The position numbers and the translations under genes are program-made. This document shows, piece after piece, positions 22,330 through 34,029 of a DNA stretch of 64,000 nt. Below the pieces are notes generated by a model. It searched no databases, was not told the origin of the DNA, and saw only the letters and a program-made list of their open reading frames with translations. This stretch comes from Amphiura filiformis (taxonomy: Eukaryota; Echinodermata; Ophiuroidea; Amphilepidida; Amphiuridae), in contig NC_092637.1 in assembly GCF_039555335.1 (NCBI RefSeq), forward strand, positions 9,623,872 to 9,687,871, read 5' to 3'. Position 1 is the stretch's first letter. The number at the start of each line of letters is the position of its first letter.

Positions 22330-23200
22330 TTTTAAATGTATAAATGTAATTGGTGGAAGAGGAAGAGATAAATCACTTGCAAAGAGCCGTTCAACATCCT
22401 CTAACGCCTCGATAAGGACAATCCTAACTCTCTGAAAAATTTGGATTTCTTCCTAAGGTCCTCCCCGACTGATACCCTAACCATGCCCAGGCGGCATAGG
22501 ACACGCAACACGGACGTACGAGGCTGGCGAAGATACAGGGCTGACAGCCCCATTCACAATACACGGTTAGCGATTATAAATGGACAATTAACATACTTGC
22601 AGTGGGGTACTTTGCAGAACCCCAACGGTTTTAGAGTAAGATAATTTTGCTTTGACACCACATAACAAATTTAGAATTGTTTGTGAAGATTTCATGATTA
22701 TGTGTTAATCCAATGGCGACGTCAAAAATAGCGATATCGCATCCACCATCATCTGACCATGCCAATAATATATACGGCCCTCTACATTTATGACTGGTTT
22801 AATGCTCTAAAAGCGGATCAGTGATACTGTAGTCAGTGTTCTAAATCGATAAATTACCGAGGGTTACTTACATTGGTAATATTACCCGGTAATTTACCAA
22901 AAGTTATTTTACTTACCAGAAAATAGGTAAATAAGTATTTCGAGTCTTAAATTCTAAAATGTTAATATTTGTATATGCCATTCACCATCTAATATATTAT
23001 ATTTTACATTTGTTACAGTATTTTGATTTATGGTTGACTGTTGATTTATTTAACTGCTTTGAAAATGCATAGAGTACAATAAACCTTACAAATCGCCCCT
23101 CCCCATTAACCATTGGCACGGAGGTAAGAATACAGAATTGTTTGATTTTTCTGATAATGTATATATTATCACGATATGTTCTATAATGTACACATGGACA
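22330..23200. other. unassigned region with a small basic frame
   Basis: Contains a 67-codon plus-strand frame (22441-22644), with an internal Met (TMPRRHRTRNTDVRG) and a basic composition, ending NGFRVR. I do not recognise it and see no splice or promoter evidence. Near 22850-22930 there is a cluster of ttacc/ggtaa phrases. Otherwise AT-rich. Confidence 0.25.
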
Positions 23201-23207
23201 ATTGTAC

Positions 23208-23940
23208 ACGCTAAAGAGGAATCTGAAACTAGTGATGAGCTAGAGGACAACACTACATTATCAATAATGGTATAAACAGACCATAAATGCTACTCGAGAG
23301 ATGAAATCTGAACGAGAAATACATCAACGAAGGTAAAGATGAGAAGCAGTCAACAGAAAAGGCCAATGTGAAGACCTTTAGGGCGCTTAAACATTTCTTT
23401 TTCGAAAGTCACATCACATTTCTCTCTCACGTAACGGGCATATGAAAACGATGACATTCATCAGAATATCTTGGCCGTTCTTGAAGACAAGACGGATAAA
23501 GGCATGGACATACGCAAAGCACTTAGAAGAGTGATGCCTAAACATCCAGCGAAATTTGACGGACTATTCGAACAAGAAGATAATGAAGATGAGGGGTGGA
23601 ATTAGAATATGCCAAAGTACAGTGAAAAAACTGAACTGATTTTCTTTGGATCTATATATACTAAGCGTAAACTAAACAAATATCCTGATTTTCCATCAGA
23701 AGTGACGATCAAATTATCAATGCTAAACATTCTGTAGTTTGGTCTTGAACTAAATCAATATCTTGACGATGAGCAAATTCTCGGTTCAAATTCCTTTACA
23801 GACAAGCAAATTGTTTTAATCATAGCGTCAAAAAGAAATTCCGCTTCAATCTCATCTTGGTGTGCAGGCGTTTCCAAATATCACGCTCATAGACCGAGCT
23901 CAAACAAAATTATTCATTTCATCCTGAATAAGGATTTTTG
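23208..23940 (+). pseudogene. decayed coding stretch of unknown origin
   Basis: One plus-strand frame reads with protein-like composition across about 730 bp. It opens with an acidic segment (KEESETSDELEDNTT). From about 23438 it has a 56-codon open block (containing GMDIRKALRRVMPKHPAKF and ending in an acidic EDNEDEGWN). After single stops at 23604-23606 and near 23734 it continues with further hydrophilic sequence. In AT-rich DNA far more stops would be expected by chance over the 23438-23940 part, so I read it as a broken gene or exon set. The family is not recognised. The part before 23438 has several stops and is less certain. Confidence 0.35.
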
Positions 23941-24364
23941 ATATCAGTAACAGGGTTGAGCAGTTCCATCTGAATCATGTTTTAAATACATTTTACAACA
24001 CCTTACTTGACTACATGAATGAGAATTTGACAAGAGTGTCAAGTGTGCATCAACATAACACAAGTTCATAGGATCAAGTCTTTCATTTTTGGTTCTTTTT
24101 ATTTTAATCCTATCAAAAATTGGAATATATTGCTGGAAAATATTAAATTTGTTTAACTGAAATACAAGTATAAGAAATGTGTAATTTTTTAAAACCAAAT
24201 GAATGTCTATTTTTTTGGTTTAGTGTTTTTTATTTTATTTTTCTATTTTGGTGTGTTTATGAAGATTTTAGTCCTTTTATAGGTCAATGTTTACTTTTTA
24301 ATATGTTAAGACAAATATGTTAAATAAATTGAGTTCAAATATATACAAACATCAATTGTAAATT

Positions 24365-24513
24365 ACAGTGTTTTAGCGCGCCGTCAGTTATCATAGTACC
24401 GTGTGATGAGTCCTGATGAAGTCAGAGCCACATCTGACGAAAGCTTGCCACTCACACAGTGGCAGGCTGCACCGGTACTGTGATAGCCGACGGCGTGCTC
24501 CTTAAAACACAGT
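24365..24513. other. hairpin with hammerhead-like three-way junction
   Basis: Outer arms 24365-24401 and 24472-24513 pair over more than 30 positions. Inside them lie CTGATGA (24413-24419), stem II GTCAGA/TCTGAC (24421-24426 with 24433-24438), GAAA (24439-24442) and stem III of 9 bp (24443-24451 with 24459-24467). This is the order and topology of a hammerhead ribozyme. Two departures from the canonical core are visible: an extra A before stem II, and G rather than A/C/U at the position after the conserved U that follows stem III. Self-cleavage is therefore doubtful in this copy. Confidence 0.45.
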
Positions 24514-24519
24514 GACATA

Positions 24520-26120
24520 TCATGAATTCCTGTCGAGAAAGCTTACTTATTATCGATTGTTTTTTCTTTACATTTAACATACCGGGTACTTACAAAACGG
24601 GGGGGGCCACTCAAATCCTGTATAGTCGCCAAGAACAAGCCCACATTTCTACTTTGAAGATCTTCTATTATAAGCCTGCAAATAATATTCAATGCAAAGT
24701 TATTCGTTGGGTAATAAAATTCAAGTTACGTGGTTAAGTAATAAACCTCTTAACAGAGCATAACCGTAGCATCCATGATAGTGGTGGATTTCATAACTTT
24801 GCTGAATACAGTGAGTAATAATACCATCCTTCATCCTATAACACCTCAACAAAATATCTCATCGACATTTTTCTTCCGTAAAGTGTACTACACGCGGGCA
24901 TATATTTGGTAAGATAAGATAAGATGTCTAAAATGTCAAAAGTACAACTACCTACCGTCGAAATGTTCGCTCATCAATGTCCATTGTGACCTAAACCAGA
25001 GTAGCCTAGAAGTTTAATGATTTATCGTTCTTCATCCTGGCAGAAACAATTAAACACAATGGATTACATGGAATAGCAATAATGAGGATTGAATGTAATC
25101 AAGACACGATTTATGACCATATGTGATAATCAAAATAATATAGGCCTATATAAAGAATTAGTTAACTAGTTTTATACTCGAGTCAACTACATCCGAGTCT
25201 GAGTCAAAGGTCTTTAATGTCGAGCCCGCGTCCGAGTCTGCGTGCGAATCCAAGATCTTCCACTGAGTGCTGATGTGCGAATGCGAGACATGTGACAGTG
25301 TACTGGTCGTCGTCCTATATCTTCTGAGTAAGGTTATAATATCTTTTCTTACTTACGATACGTATTGTTGTATTGTTGGTCGAAGCAGCAGAAAAAAAAA
25401 AGTAGTTCACAGCATCTTGCGAATGGTAGTGAGCTTAATTCAATTGCTCAATTCATAGCGAGCGTGTAGAAGAATTCAAATATCACAGATATACTTTTGT
25501 AGGCCCTGTGGACCGTGAGTTATGTTGTAAAGAGGGCTGAAACAACAACACTTTTGTAAAACGTACATAACTCATTAACAACAATAAATTAAGCACGTTT
25601 TCAAAGTATATGATTTGTAGAATGAACTTTTGCAAAACATGAAAGTGTTATTTTTCAATAAAACTTATATATTCAGATAATGAAAATCGATTTTTTTCGG
25701 CTGCTTCGACCATCAATACCTCGTATACCTTTAAGGAGACAAAATCTAATCTTAAAGGACCACTTCGTGATCCATTTTACACCCCAACTTTGAGATTATT
25801 ATACCACCAGAAACCTAGGACTATAGTTAGTGTGCATATAATTTATTTCATATTCGGTCAATTTACAAAGAAAACGTCCGATTGGGGCTGTTGACAGCAC
25901 GATGACGTTTTAATCATAAGAAAATGACGAATTCTTCTGAACTTTTAACACATAAAAGAATAGGAACCTGGTTTACTGGTGTGATCCCTTACCTTCCTGT
26001 GTATATATGGTATAAGAAATTTGTATGGGCAGCGCACTATCTTCACATCACCGCGATTGAACATTTACAATATTTATCCAGATTGCTCGCTGTTTAAGTG
26101 ATTATTTTTGTTTGATGGTT
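24520..26120. other. no recognisable feature
   Basis: AT-rich non-coding DNA. A short poly-G run is at 24600 and a mixed-sequence block at 25190-25260 (tccgagtctgagtc-like phrases). No exon, repeat pair or RNA gene supported. Confidence 0.4.
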
Positions 26121-26126
26121 TTCGAC

Positions 26127-26358
26127 TAAAGTTAATTTCTTTAAACTTCCGTGGTCCGAGCTGTGCGCCAAGCGTCTACGAGCGTACACACAGAAAAAAT
26201 AAGCAATCACGCTGATTGGCTGATCAATGCACTTGACAACAAGTCGGTTGACCCATTGGTTGTCTGTTCGGCGCGTAGTAGGCGGCCTTGTCACTTCTAC
26301 GCGATCGCAATTCACCAGCGCGTACCCCGACCACGGAAGTTTAAAGAAAACAACTTTA
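26127..26358. mobile_element. 232-bp MITE
   Basis: Inverted ends TAAAGTTaaTTTCTTTAAAC and inverse, continuing through CTTCCGTGGTC on both arms. Overlapping small frames in both strands are by-products. The ends start and finish with TA, so a TA target site is possible. Confidence 0.65.
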
Positions 26359-26859
26359 CACTTACCTATACCTCGCAGAAGGGGGTGGGGGTTTGTGGAA
26401 ATATGCTTAAAATGGCTCTAGACAGAATTGTTGACATTTTAAGCTTACATGACAACATCTTATACTGACGCTTCATCATGCTAAAGTACAATATTTGCTG
26501 AGTTTCATGAGTAAGTCCAACTGTGGCGTTGAATACTTGACGTAGATCTGGATATACTAACATTTGTTTCAACTTCTATAAGTGTCCTGTGACTCAATTA
26601 AAAACATCTGAAATGCTGAGAAGCAACAAATTAGGGCCTGCCTGATTATCATATCTTAATATTGCTATGTGCAGTAGATAGCACGTGGTTAGCAATGCAC
26701 ATGCTGCATTAAAGCAATGTGTGATTTGCATAAAAGATATATTCCAATTTAAATGTTAGTTTTCACTGATAGCCACTAATCGCATTGCCCCCTTTTAATT
26801 TCGAGCTAAACAAATCTAGTAAAACGAAAAAAAAAAATGGTATTTCATTCCAGCGCGCC

Positions 26860-27110
26860 GACTATTACCATTATTATCGGGAGCTTCACGCAGCTGATGG
26901 GATTCAAACAAGACGTATAAGATGAATAACGATATACACACAGTTTATCCGTCAAGTCGACGTACAGCGCCTACAATTCGTGTATAATCCCGTCAATCGT
27001 ATTATTTATCATGATTATTGGTAGAGCTGTACGCAGCTGATGGGATGTACAAACAAGGCGTACTACGAATAGCGATATGCACACAGTAATATACGGTACG
27101 TCACTGATTC
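26860..27110. repeat. local tandem duplication, about 145-bp spacing
   Basis: The block containing cacgcagctgatgggat and a downstream cgatatacacacagt (26876-26960) is repeated with substitutions at about 27022-27100 (tacgcagctgatgggat; cgatatgcacacagt). No coding potential. Confidence 0.6.
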
Positions 27111-27589
27111 AATTATCCAGTATACACAAGCAGGCGATATTTATTCAGCACTCGAACGGTGAGCTCAGAATAAAACCGGGGATACCCGGTGTATTATAAA
27201 TGTTTAATTGTACTGTAATTAAAGCACTTCAGGGATTTAAAGGGCATTTATGGTCACCAATGGTCATTACAATGGTGCAAAAAGTAGAAATTCGAAAAAA
27301 TTGAGGGCGTTGCTGTGGATCAAATCACACATTATGGCTTTAATTTGAGTCAGCATCATACGTAAACTTAAAATATTTCACTTTTAGTGGTCAAGATATG
27401 TTAAGAATGGCTGCAGATTGTGTAAAATGATCTGTTTAAACATTTTTTGCACCATATCGCGTTCAGTAGGGAGGCCATGCAGCCAAAAGAGTTCTATTTA
27501 ATGATTTCGCAGGACAGATGTTTCAAATATTTAATTGTCCTCGGAGTTAACTTTATAAATCAAATCACATGTACCTAAAGCGTATGTAG

Positions 27590-27775
27590 CTGGGATGAAA
27601 GCCGACCATCAATTGAAAATTTTGACCTTTCATATTGAAAATATACATTTTTTCCCAAAAAGAACTAGTGTTTTTTTGGGGTGTTTTCGGGAATAAAATC
27701 TATATCTTTACGAAAGGTCAAAATTTTGATATGATAGACGGTTTTTTATCCTTAGATTTATACAATTTACTTCAA
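27590..27775. repeat. palindromic repeat
   Basis: An arm with aaaattttgacctttcatat near 27617 is matched by its inverse gaaaggtcaaaattttgat near 27711; the outer parts also match imperfectly (gatgaaagccgac against gtcta...tttttatcc). Probably an old foldback MITE. The surrounding 27110-28090 is otherwise featureless. Confidence 0.45.
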
Positions 27776-28097
27776 GGACTGTTAAATTTCAAAAATATCA
27801 ATTTTTAATCATTTGCCATAAAATTTGTATTATATCGCAAATTTCTACGTTTTCAAAATGCAATTTTATATGTCTGATGTGCACTCAGGTTGCACAAAAA
27901 ATACGTGAATGTGTCGCTATCCGAGCCCTTAAAGTAAATACTGAAGGTTATTTATACGATGAAAGGTAAACATTCTTCGTGATCATAAGTGATAGTCTGT
28001 GTAAGGAACTGGCAACCCAGCATACCTTGCAGAAGATCTTTCCGAGGGGTTCGGGCGTGTTCGTTTTGTTTAGGATGGAGGGAAAACACTCAAACAG

Positions 28098-29334
28098 GGT
28101 CCGTGAAAAGCTGACATGCAATAGTTTTCATTCTTTATTCGTTCAACTTTAATACTATGAAATTATCAGTACGGATATTTTTAATGTACTTTATACTTTG
28201 GCTATACAGCGACTGTACAAACTGCCAGCCGCGCTTGTTTATTTGTTTTGGCTATCTTTGTCTGTACAAATATAGCGCAACAGCCGCTGGGTAAGTTCAA
28301 GTTTAAATTGATTCCTGTTACCAAAAAAATCATAATAATTATGTATTAATTATTGAATGATGCAACATTTACGAAATGCAAATAAATCACTGGATTGTGT
28401 GGAATTCGAGTGCAATTTAATTTTATATACAATTATGAATATGAATATGGTTATGGTTACAGATAACAAAGCATTAATTTAATGTAAATTGGATTCTCAA
28501 TTTAAAGTCTCAGTTTACTTAGAGAATAAACGATATGAATTTTTATTTTGCCTATCCTCTACCGTGTGATAGACGACAGGCAGGTCCAATATTTTGAGCA
28601 GTGGATGCCGGCGCCGCCGGTATCCACTACGATAAAAATATTGGACCTGCCTGTCGTCCATCACAGGTAGAGGATAGGCAAAATAAAAATTCCTATCGTT
28701 TATTCTCATTCTTAGTCAGTTAAATATTATTTTAATAACTGTTAACAAATTTTTAAAGCAAAAACTAAGTTACCGTCATAAAAACTCCCCTCATTATAAA
28801 ATGAACGAAACTTGTTTACAACTTCACGTATTCTGTTGCGCGTATTGCTAGCGCGTTCGCGTATTCCGCACTAGTCTACGCATCCAGCGCGATATATACG
28901 CGCACCTCTACACGGGTCTGAGAAAAGCTGACTCGCATTAATTTTAGTTCTTTATTCGTTCCACTTTAATACTATAAAATTATCAGTACGGATATTTTTA
29001 ATGTACTTTATACTTTGGCTATACAGCGACTGTACAAACTGCCAGCCGTGCTTGTTTATTTGTATTGGCTATCTTTGTGTGTACAAATATAGCGCAGCAG
29101 TCACTAGGTGAGTTCACGAAGTTCAAAATGATCCCTGTTACTAAAAAATTCATAATAATAATTATTGAATGATGCAACATTTACGAAATACAAAATAAAC
29201 TATAGATCGAGTGGAATTCTAGTGCAATTTAATTTTATTTACAATTCTGAATATGTAAATGTGGTTATTTTTATAGATAACAAAGCATTAATTTAATGTT
29301 AATTGTAGTATCGATTTAAAGTCTCAGTTTACTT
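28098..29334. repeat. direct duplication of a 420-bp block
   Basis: 28098-28516 and 28911-29334 are direct copies, both containing atcagtacggatatttttaa and gctatacagcgactgtac, with roughly 90 per cent identity by eye. The palindromic MITE at 28522-28706 starts at the end of the first copy and is absent from the equivalent place in the second. No open reading frame is conserved. Confidence 0.75.
28522..28706. mobile_element. 185-bp near-perfect palindrome (foldback MITE)
   Basis: The arms begin GAGAATAAACGATA and run through ttttgcctatcctctacc and gacaggcaggtccaatattt, inverted on the right with only a few mismatches. The loop of about 35 bp includes gccggcgccgccgg. It is absent from the duplicate copy of the flank at 29330. 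Confidence 0.8.
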
Positions 29335-29339
29335 ATTTA

Positions 29340-29800
29340 TGATTATATAATGAATAGTAGTTAGTACTCAATGAATGGCGTGAAGAAGCCAGTGGCACTA
29401 CGCCCCCCCCCCCTTATTGTTCTTGTCCACAGCTCCACAAAAAAACACCACACACACAAATCACACAAAGTTCCATTATATTTGGCAATTTTGTGCAAAA
29501 TTTGTTGACCCCCCTAAAATCCGTGTCCCCCCTAGTCCCGACACTTGATGAAACTGAATATGATCAGGGATAACACCTGTGTTTTGACTAAATCTCAAGT
29601 ACGCGGCTTCAAACAGCTTTTAAACCCAAGAGCTATAAAAGTCATGATAGTCTGCAAACACCATATTTTTTAGGTTAGATGGTTTTGGCAGTTAAAGTTT
29701 TCTTTTGCTGATTATTGATTTTTGAGTCGTGTAGAATAAGATTCGGGGGGTGAAAAATCGTCACCCTTGGGCAATCAGAGATATGCAAGATGGCCGGCAC
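29340..29800. other. no recognisable feature
   Basis: Includes a C10 run near 29404-29413 and ordinary AT-rich sequence. No gene supported. Confidence 0.4.
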
Positions 29801-29892
29801 GTAACTTTGAAATAGCATTGGTGGATACACTCTCCGTTAAGCGTTTTGTTTTTGAGAAAAATGCAAAAATTGGGCAGGGGTGTAGTACCCCC
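29800..29892. mobile_element. right end of a TTAA-type MITE
   Basis: The end reads ttgggcaggggtgtagtaccccc and is followed by TTAA (29893-29896), matching one end of the complete element at 54683-54887. The partner end is not found nearby, so this copy is truncated. Confidence 0.6.
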
Positions 29893-30040
29893 TTAAAGGA
29901 CGATCTTTGTTGTAATTATTGACGGACTCTCCAATTCAGTTTTAGATTAGAAGCCCGCGATAAGCATGCCAATAATATCACCAAACTGTCATTTCATTCA
30001 TCATACACATTGAGAACCACCTTCACCAGCTACAGACTTA

Positions 30041-30754
30041 GTATGGAATATTTTTTTGCCAAATTCCAAGACTGGTCTGGAAGGGGTCTGCATAAACCGC
30101 ACGGGATAAATATTAATTGGCGTGTGTCGGGAGACGGTGTAACATAATTGTTTGACAGAAAATGTGTTTTCCATTAGATTACATTATAGCGCTCATAATG
30201 TAGTGAATTTTGGTAGTTTTAAGGAGACTGAATTGGATTTTTGTGGGGGTATCATTATTCTGATATTATCAAATATATTGAGGTTTAAGGTGATCAATTT
30301 ACTGAATCATAATACCAATAAGTGTTCATCAGAACTGAAATCTACCAGTTTTGAAAGTGGGAGGAGCTTAAAAATATGGCTCTTAAAATTGGTAAGCACT
30401 CAGAAAGTTTAAATGGCCCCATGGGGCCAAATGTTAGAAACTTAATGTACACAAAGAAGGATATCGAGTGTCAGTTCATTGGACAACCATGGATCCGCGC
30501 AGTTGTTATTGTACCGTTTATAACATTTGAGCCGGGGGCATTCAAACTTTCTGAGTACGCACCACTTTTAAGAGCCATATTTTAGGCTACTCCCATGTTA
30601 AAACAAATTGGTACATTGCAAGTGTAATTCAACTGTGATAAATGTCAATTGCTGACGAAGTTTTGGAAATATCACCTCAAACCCCTATAAATTTGATAAT
30701 AACATAACAATTTTCCAAACCAGTCTTGGAATTTTGCGAAAAAAAATTCCATAC
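30041..30754. mobile_element. 714-bp long-palindrome element
   Basis: Ends gtatggaatatttttttgcc and inverse; about 40 bp of outer arm matches closely (including aattccaagactggt). A second inner pair of arms matches around 30370-30420 and 30540-30585 (atatggctcttaaaa; ttttaagagccatat). The whole forms an almost continuous imperfect hairpin. The two plus-strand frames within it, overlapping at 30376-30412, are by-products. Confidence 0.7.
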
Positions 30755-30759
30755 AAAAT

Positions 30760-31880
30760 GTCAAGTCTATAGTTCTAGCCATCCCAACCAGGGCATATAA
30801 GCATATCGCTCTTTTTAATATCTATAACTGTTTAATTTTATTCATAATTCATGTTACAATTATGATATTTCAGTTTAACTCTTTAAACATATAAAACAAC
30901 AACAATGAAATGATGGTATATGGATTTTTCCTCTTGGATAACTTTAAGCCAATAGGATTTATGTTTTTCTCACCTTAACGGGTTAGGCCATTTTAAAACG
31001 ATTTGCGAAAAGTTTTTTGATACGTTCATTGATTTCTCAAAAAGTAAAAATCGCAGTTTAACAAATAACGGTTCAAATGAAAGCCATTATTGGGGGCTAA
31101 TTGTTGTATCACTATGAAAGGCCCGACACCAATATAAACATTTGTTTCGGTGACCCAAGTTCATGGTCATTTCCGTCCACGCACTTTTTTACAGATGGCC
31201 TGGAATTTCATATTTCGGTTTCAGCGATTGCCCGAAAAAAGTGGTATGTTTTTGAAAAGCGTTTCCGCTTGGAATGTAGATAGTTATTGTTGCTATTACT
31301 CTTCGCGATTTTAACTTATGCACTCTTTAGCCGACAATTTTCAATGCATTTTACATAATAGAAATGCCGCTTGCATAAATACCGATATTTTTAACAGTAT
31401 CGTTTTTGTTAACCAAAATACCATCCACATTAGTTCTCAAGACTTTGATGAAAACATAGATACCAAATCGGACTGCAGGTGATGAACAGATTTTAAACTA
31501 GAATCAAAAGAACCAGCGTAGGCCCTCTCAAAATGTACTTTGTTAATATATCGCGTTGTGATAAAAATGACTGCTTTTTCCTTGTTTTTTATAACAAGGA
31601 AAAGCTTTACTTACCTCAAACTTCTCACGTAGTGTTGTCTCGATGCCTGTTGCTGGTTGGTATTATTCCGATTAAGCGATTTTCATGATTTAGGCCTACT
31701 TAGCCTACATTTGACCAAATATTTGTCCACACAATGTATGATATATTCCAAAAATGGCGCTGCATTCGGTGTCACATTAACGACAATGTTATACTAACAT
31801 GTGTGAGACTTTCTGACACTACATTCACGGTTTTTCTACTAGCTATTCAAACCTATGACATATTTGGCTGGTTTGCGATG
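30760..31880. other. no recognisable feature
   Basis: AT-rich DNA without a supported exon or repeat. One TAGGCCTAC-type motif near 31691. Confidence 0.4.
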
Positions 31881-31887
31881 TTCAATA

Positions 31888-32072
31888 CCATTTTCACCCT
31901 GATGTGGCAGTGACGTCACGTCAGTACTCGAATTTTATTAGGTGCAGCCTCATTCGCTAGAGTTTGATCAAAGCTCTGGTGTACATACACGCGCTTAAAT
32001 ACGCCGCATAGATACGCGAGCGAAACAGCCGTTTCCACGCGTTGACGTCACTGCCACATCGGGGGAAAATGG
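31888..32072. mobile_element. 185-bp TA-flanked MITE carrying TGACGTCA in both arms
   Basis: Ends CCATTTTCaCCC and inverse, flanked by TA at 31886-31887 and 32073-32074. Both arms read gatgtggcagtgacgtcac or its inverse, giving TGACGTCA at 31911-31918 and 32043-32050. A small minus-strand frame overlaps the right arm and is not a gene. Confidence 0.75.
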
Positions 32073-32079
32073 TATAGGT

Positions 32080-33700
32080 AATAGATGACTATGAAACCTC
32101 AAACTCGCCCCTCGATGAAGGTTGGCAATTGAAGCAGGCCTCAGTTTAGCGAACTTTGCCTGTTTAATGCGATGCGAGTGCAAGCGCCGCTCGGACTGTG
32201 AAGGTTTCTGGATACCGACGAATATGGGTTTAGATTAGGCCTATATCATGTCCTCTAGGCCCTATGATTTATTTTTGGAAAGGAAAGTCTAGCCTATTCA
32301 ATTGAGAAGGGACTGGATTTTGTCATAATAATATAAAAATTAATACTTGTCGTCCATAACAAGAAAGAATGCTTCGCGATTTTTTTGATATCCAGCCATA
32401 GTATTTTAATTGATTAAACTGAACATGAAGAGCTATATCTTTACTAGCTTCATGCACTAATTTGCAGACCCGCCCGGCCTTCTACATGTAGTGAGTACCA
32501 CATTAGATTGTGTTTACAAGAAATAATAAGCGCTGCCTCCTCGAATTTTTTTATGCCAGCAGCTTTGATGATTAAATATTATCTACAAACCCGCACCTGT
32601 ATTCAAGGCCTTTCTTTTATCTATTGACCTCAAAAGAAAGGATTAGAATGATCAGAATGCAGTCCCTGACAGCGTGGGCATATTTCCGGGCAAGGAACAA
32701 TAGAGACCAATTGCCTGGCAATCACGTCACATGTAATCCCAGTCTATAGTGTGATCAGAACATTATACGCTGGTGGTCATTTATAGTACGATCAGTACGA
32801 AAAATTCAATGCGATTATTAATGTATTTTCTAAAATTAAAAGAACCACTTTTTAGCGGGAATTTTTGTAAGTTACAACACAGCTGAAGTTGTGAAAGGGT
32901 TGAAAGACTACAATATTACGGCATAAACAAGAATTTCTTTGTTTGGTCGTTATTCCTATAGGCTCATCCCTTAAAGTGAGCTGGTTGTTTATGACAAGTA
33001 GTCATGCATCATGATTCTTCTTATTGATAGGCAGATTTTCTTAGCTTCTACACATAGGGTTCAGATTTTTTATGCATATGAGTTGGTCCCTTGTTCTGGA
33101 GTGGGAGATATCTGGACTGGGCATTCAAATACAAGACAGAGGAGGGTTGACACCTAACTTGTTGTACTCCATGTTAATGCGCTAAATCCATGTGCAGGAA
33201 TAGTATAGACAGGGCTGCATTATATGCATTTCTTTATGAAAGTTAAAACAGAACTTTCTCAACTGTTGCGCTGCCTCGCCAGTGTAACTTGTTGTAGTCA
33301 AATACTTTGCCAGGGTAGTGGTGCTGGAGTTGTTATTATCTTAAAGCTGACATCTGTGTCATGAAAGCAGAGCTTTCCTCCTAACTACTGGGTAGTTGTT
33401 TTGGATGTAAAATTGAAATATTTCGTCCGTAAAAGTATGGTACTTTGAATGGTTCTTCTAAATGAGAGTGATGTCTGTGACGATCTAACTGGTCTACACC
33501 GAGACACGCATATGAACTTGTGGCATCTAAATTAAGCCAACGTCTGAATTCTACATTCGCCGACCACTTGTGACAAGGAAAACATTGTATCCACAAACTG
33601 TGAGATTGTGAAAAGTTAAACTTGTACATGTACATGTTTTGACATACAATACTTTCTAGTATTCCAAATTCTCTCTGTGCACAGATGATTTTAGATTGAA
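32080..33700. other. no recognisable feature
   Basis: Non-coding AT-rich DNA. A 107-codon minus-strand frame at 33381-33704 shows no domain and is judged a chance frame. The right part may be the 5' leader of the signal-anchor frame at 33731. Confidence 0.35.
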
Positions 33701-33730
33701 ACATTGATAATCATTCAAGAAACCGGTTTA

Positions 33731-34024
33731 ATGTTTATAGTAACAAAAACAAAAGAATGTTACATAACAGTGATCTTTATTTTGTGTGGATTGTTTATTT
33801 TGATATTATTGATGAATAAGACTGATTTAAGAATAAATTTGCTTAACGTGTATATTCCATCCGTGTCCTTAGACGGTTGTGATTCCAGATTCGTGGTTCA
33901 AGACATTGCCAAAAGCAATAATCAAGATCAATCTCTTGTTCTTGACAAACAACATCAACAAAACAACAACAGCATAATACATATTGGACACCATTCAGAG
34001 TGTGAGATAATGTGCCATATATGA
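33731..34024 (+). CDS. possible first exon of a type II membrane protein
   Basis: A plus-strand frame from Met at 33731 (a second Met lies upstream at 33704) starts with a short basic segment (MFIVTKTK). It then has one strongly hydrophobic stretch of about 20 residues (YITVIFILCGLFILILLM), followed by a polar Asn/Gln/His-rich stem. This layout is typical of Golgi type II enzymes such as glycosyltransferases or sulfotransferases. No catalytic domain is found downstream before the gypsy element. A possible donor (AGT|GTGAGA) at about 33998 would end the exon. It may be a real first exon with distant partners, a remnant, or chance. Confidence 0.3.
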   Translation: MFIVTKTKECYITVIFILCGLFILILLMNKTDLRINLLNVYIPSVSLDGCDSRFVVQDIAKSNNQDQSLVLDKQHQQNNNSIIHIGHHSECEIMCHI

Positions 34025-34029
34025 CTGAA

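Noticed and set aside
26094-26468. Frames on both strands around 26.1-26.5 kb
   Set aside because: They fall in and around a 232-bp MITE and share no domain signs.
33381-33704. 107-codon minus-strand frame
   Set aside because: No recognisable domain, unusual composition, and overlaps the probable leader of a plus-strand frame.
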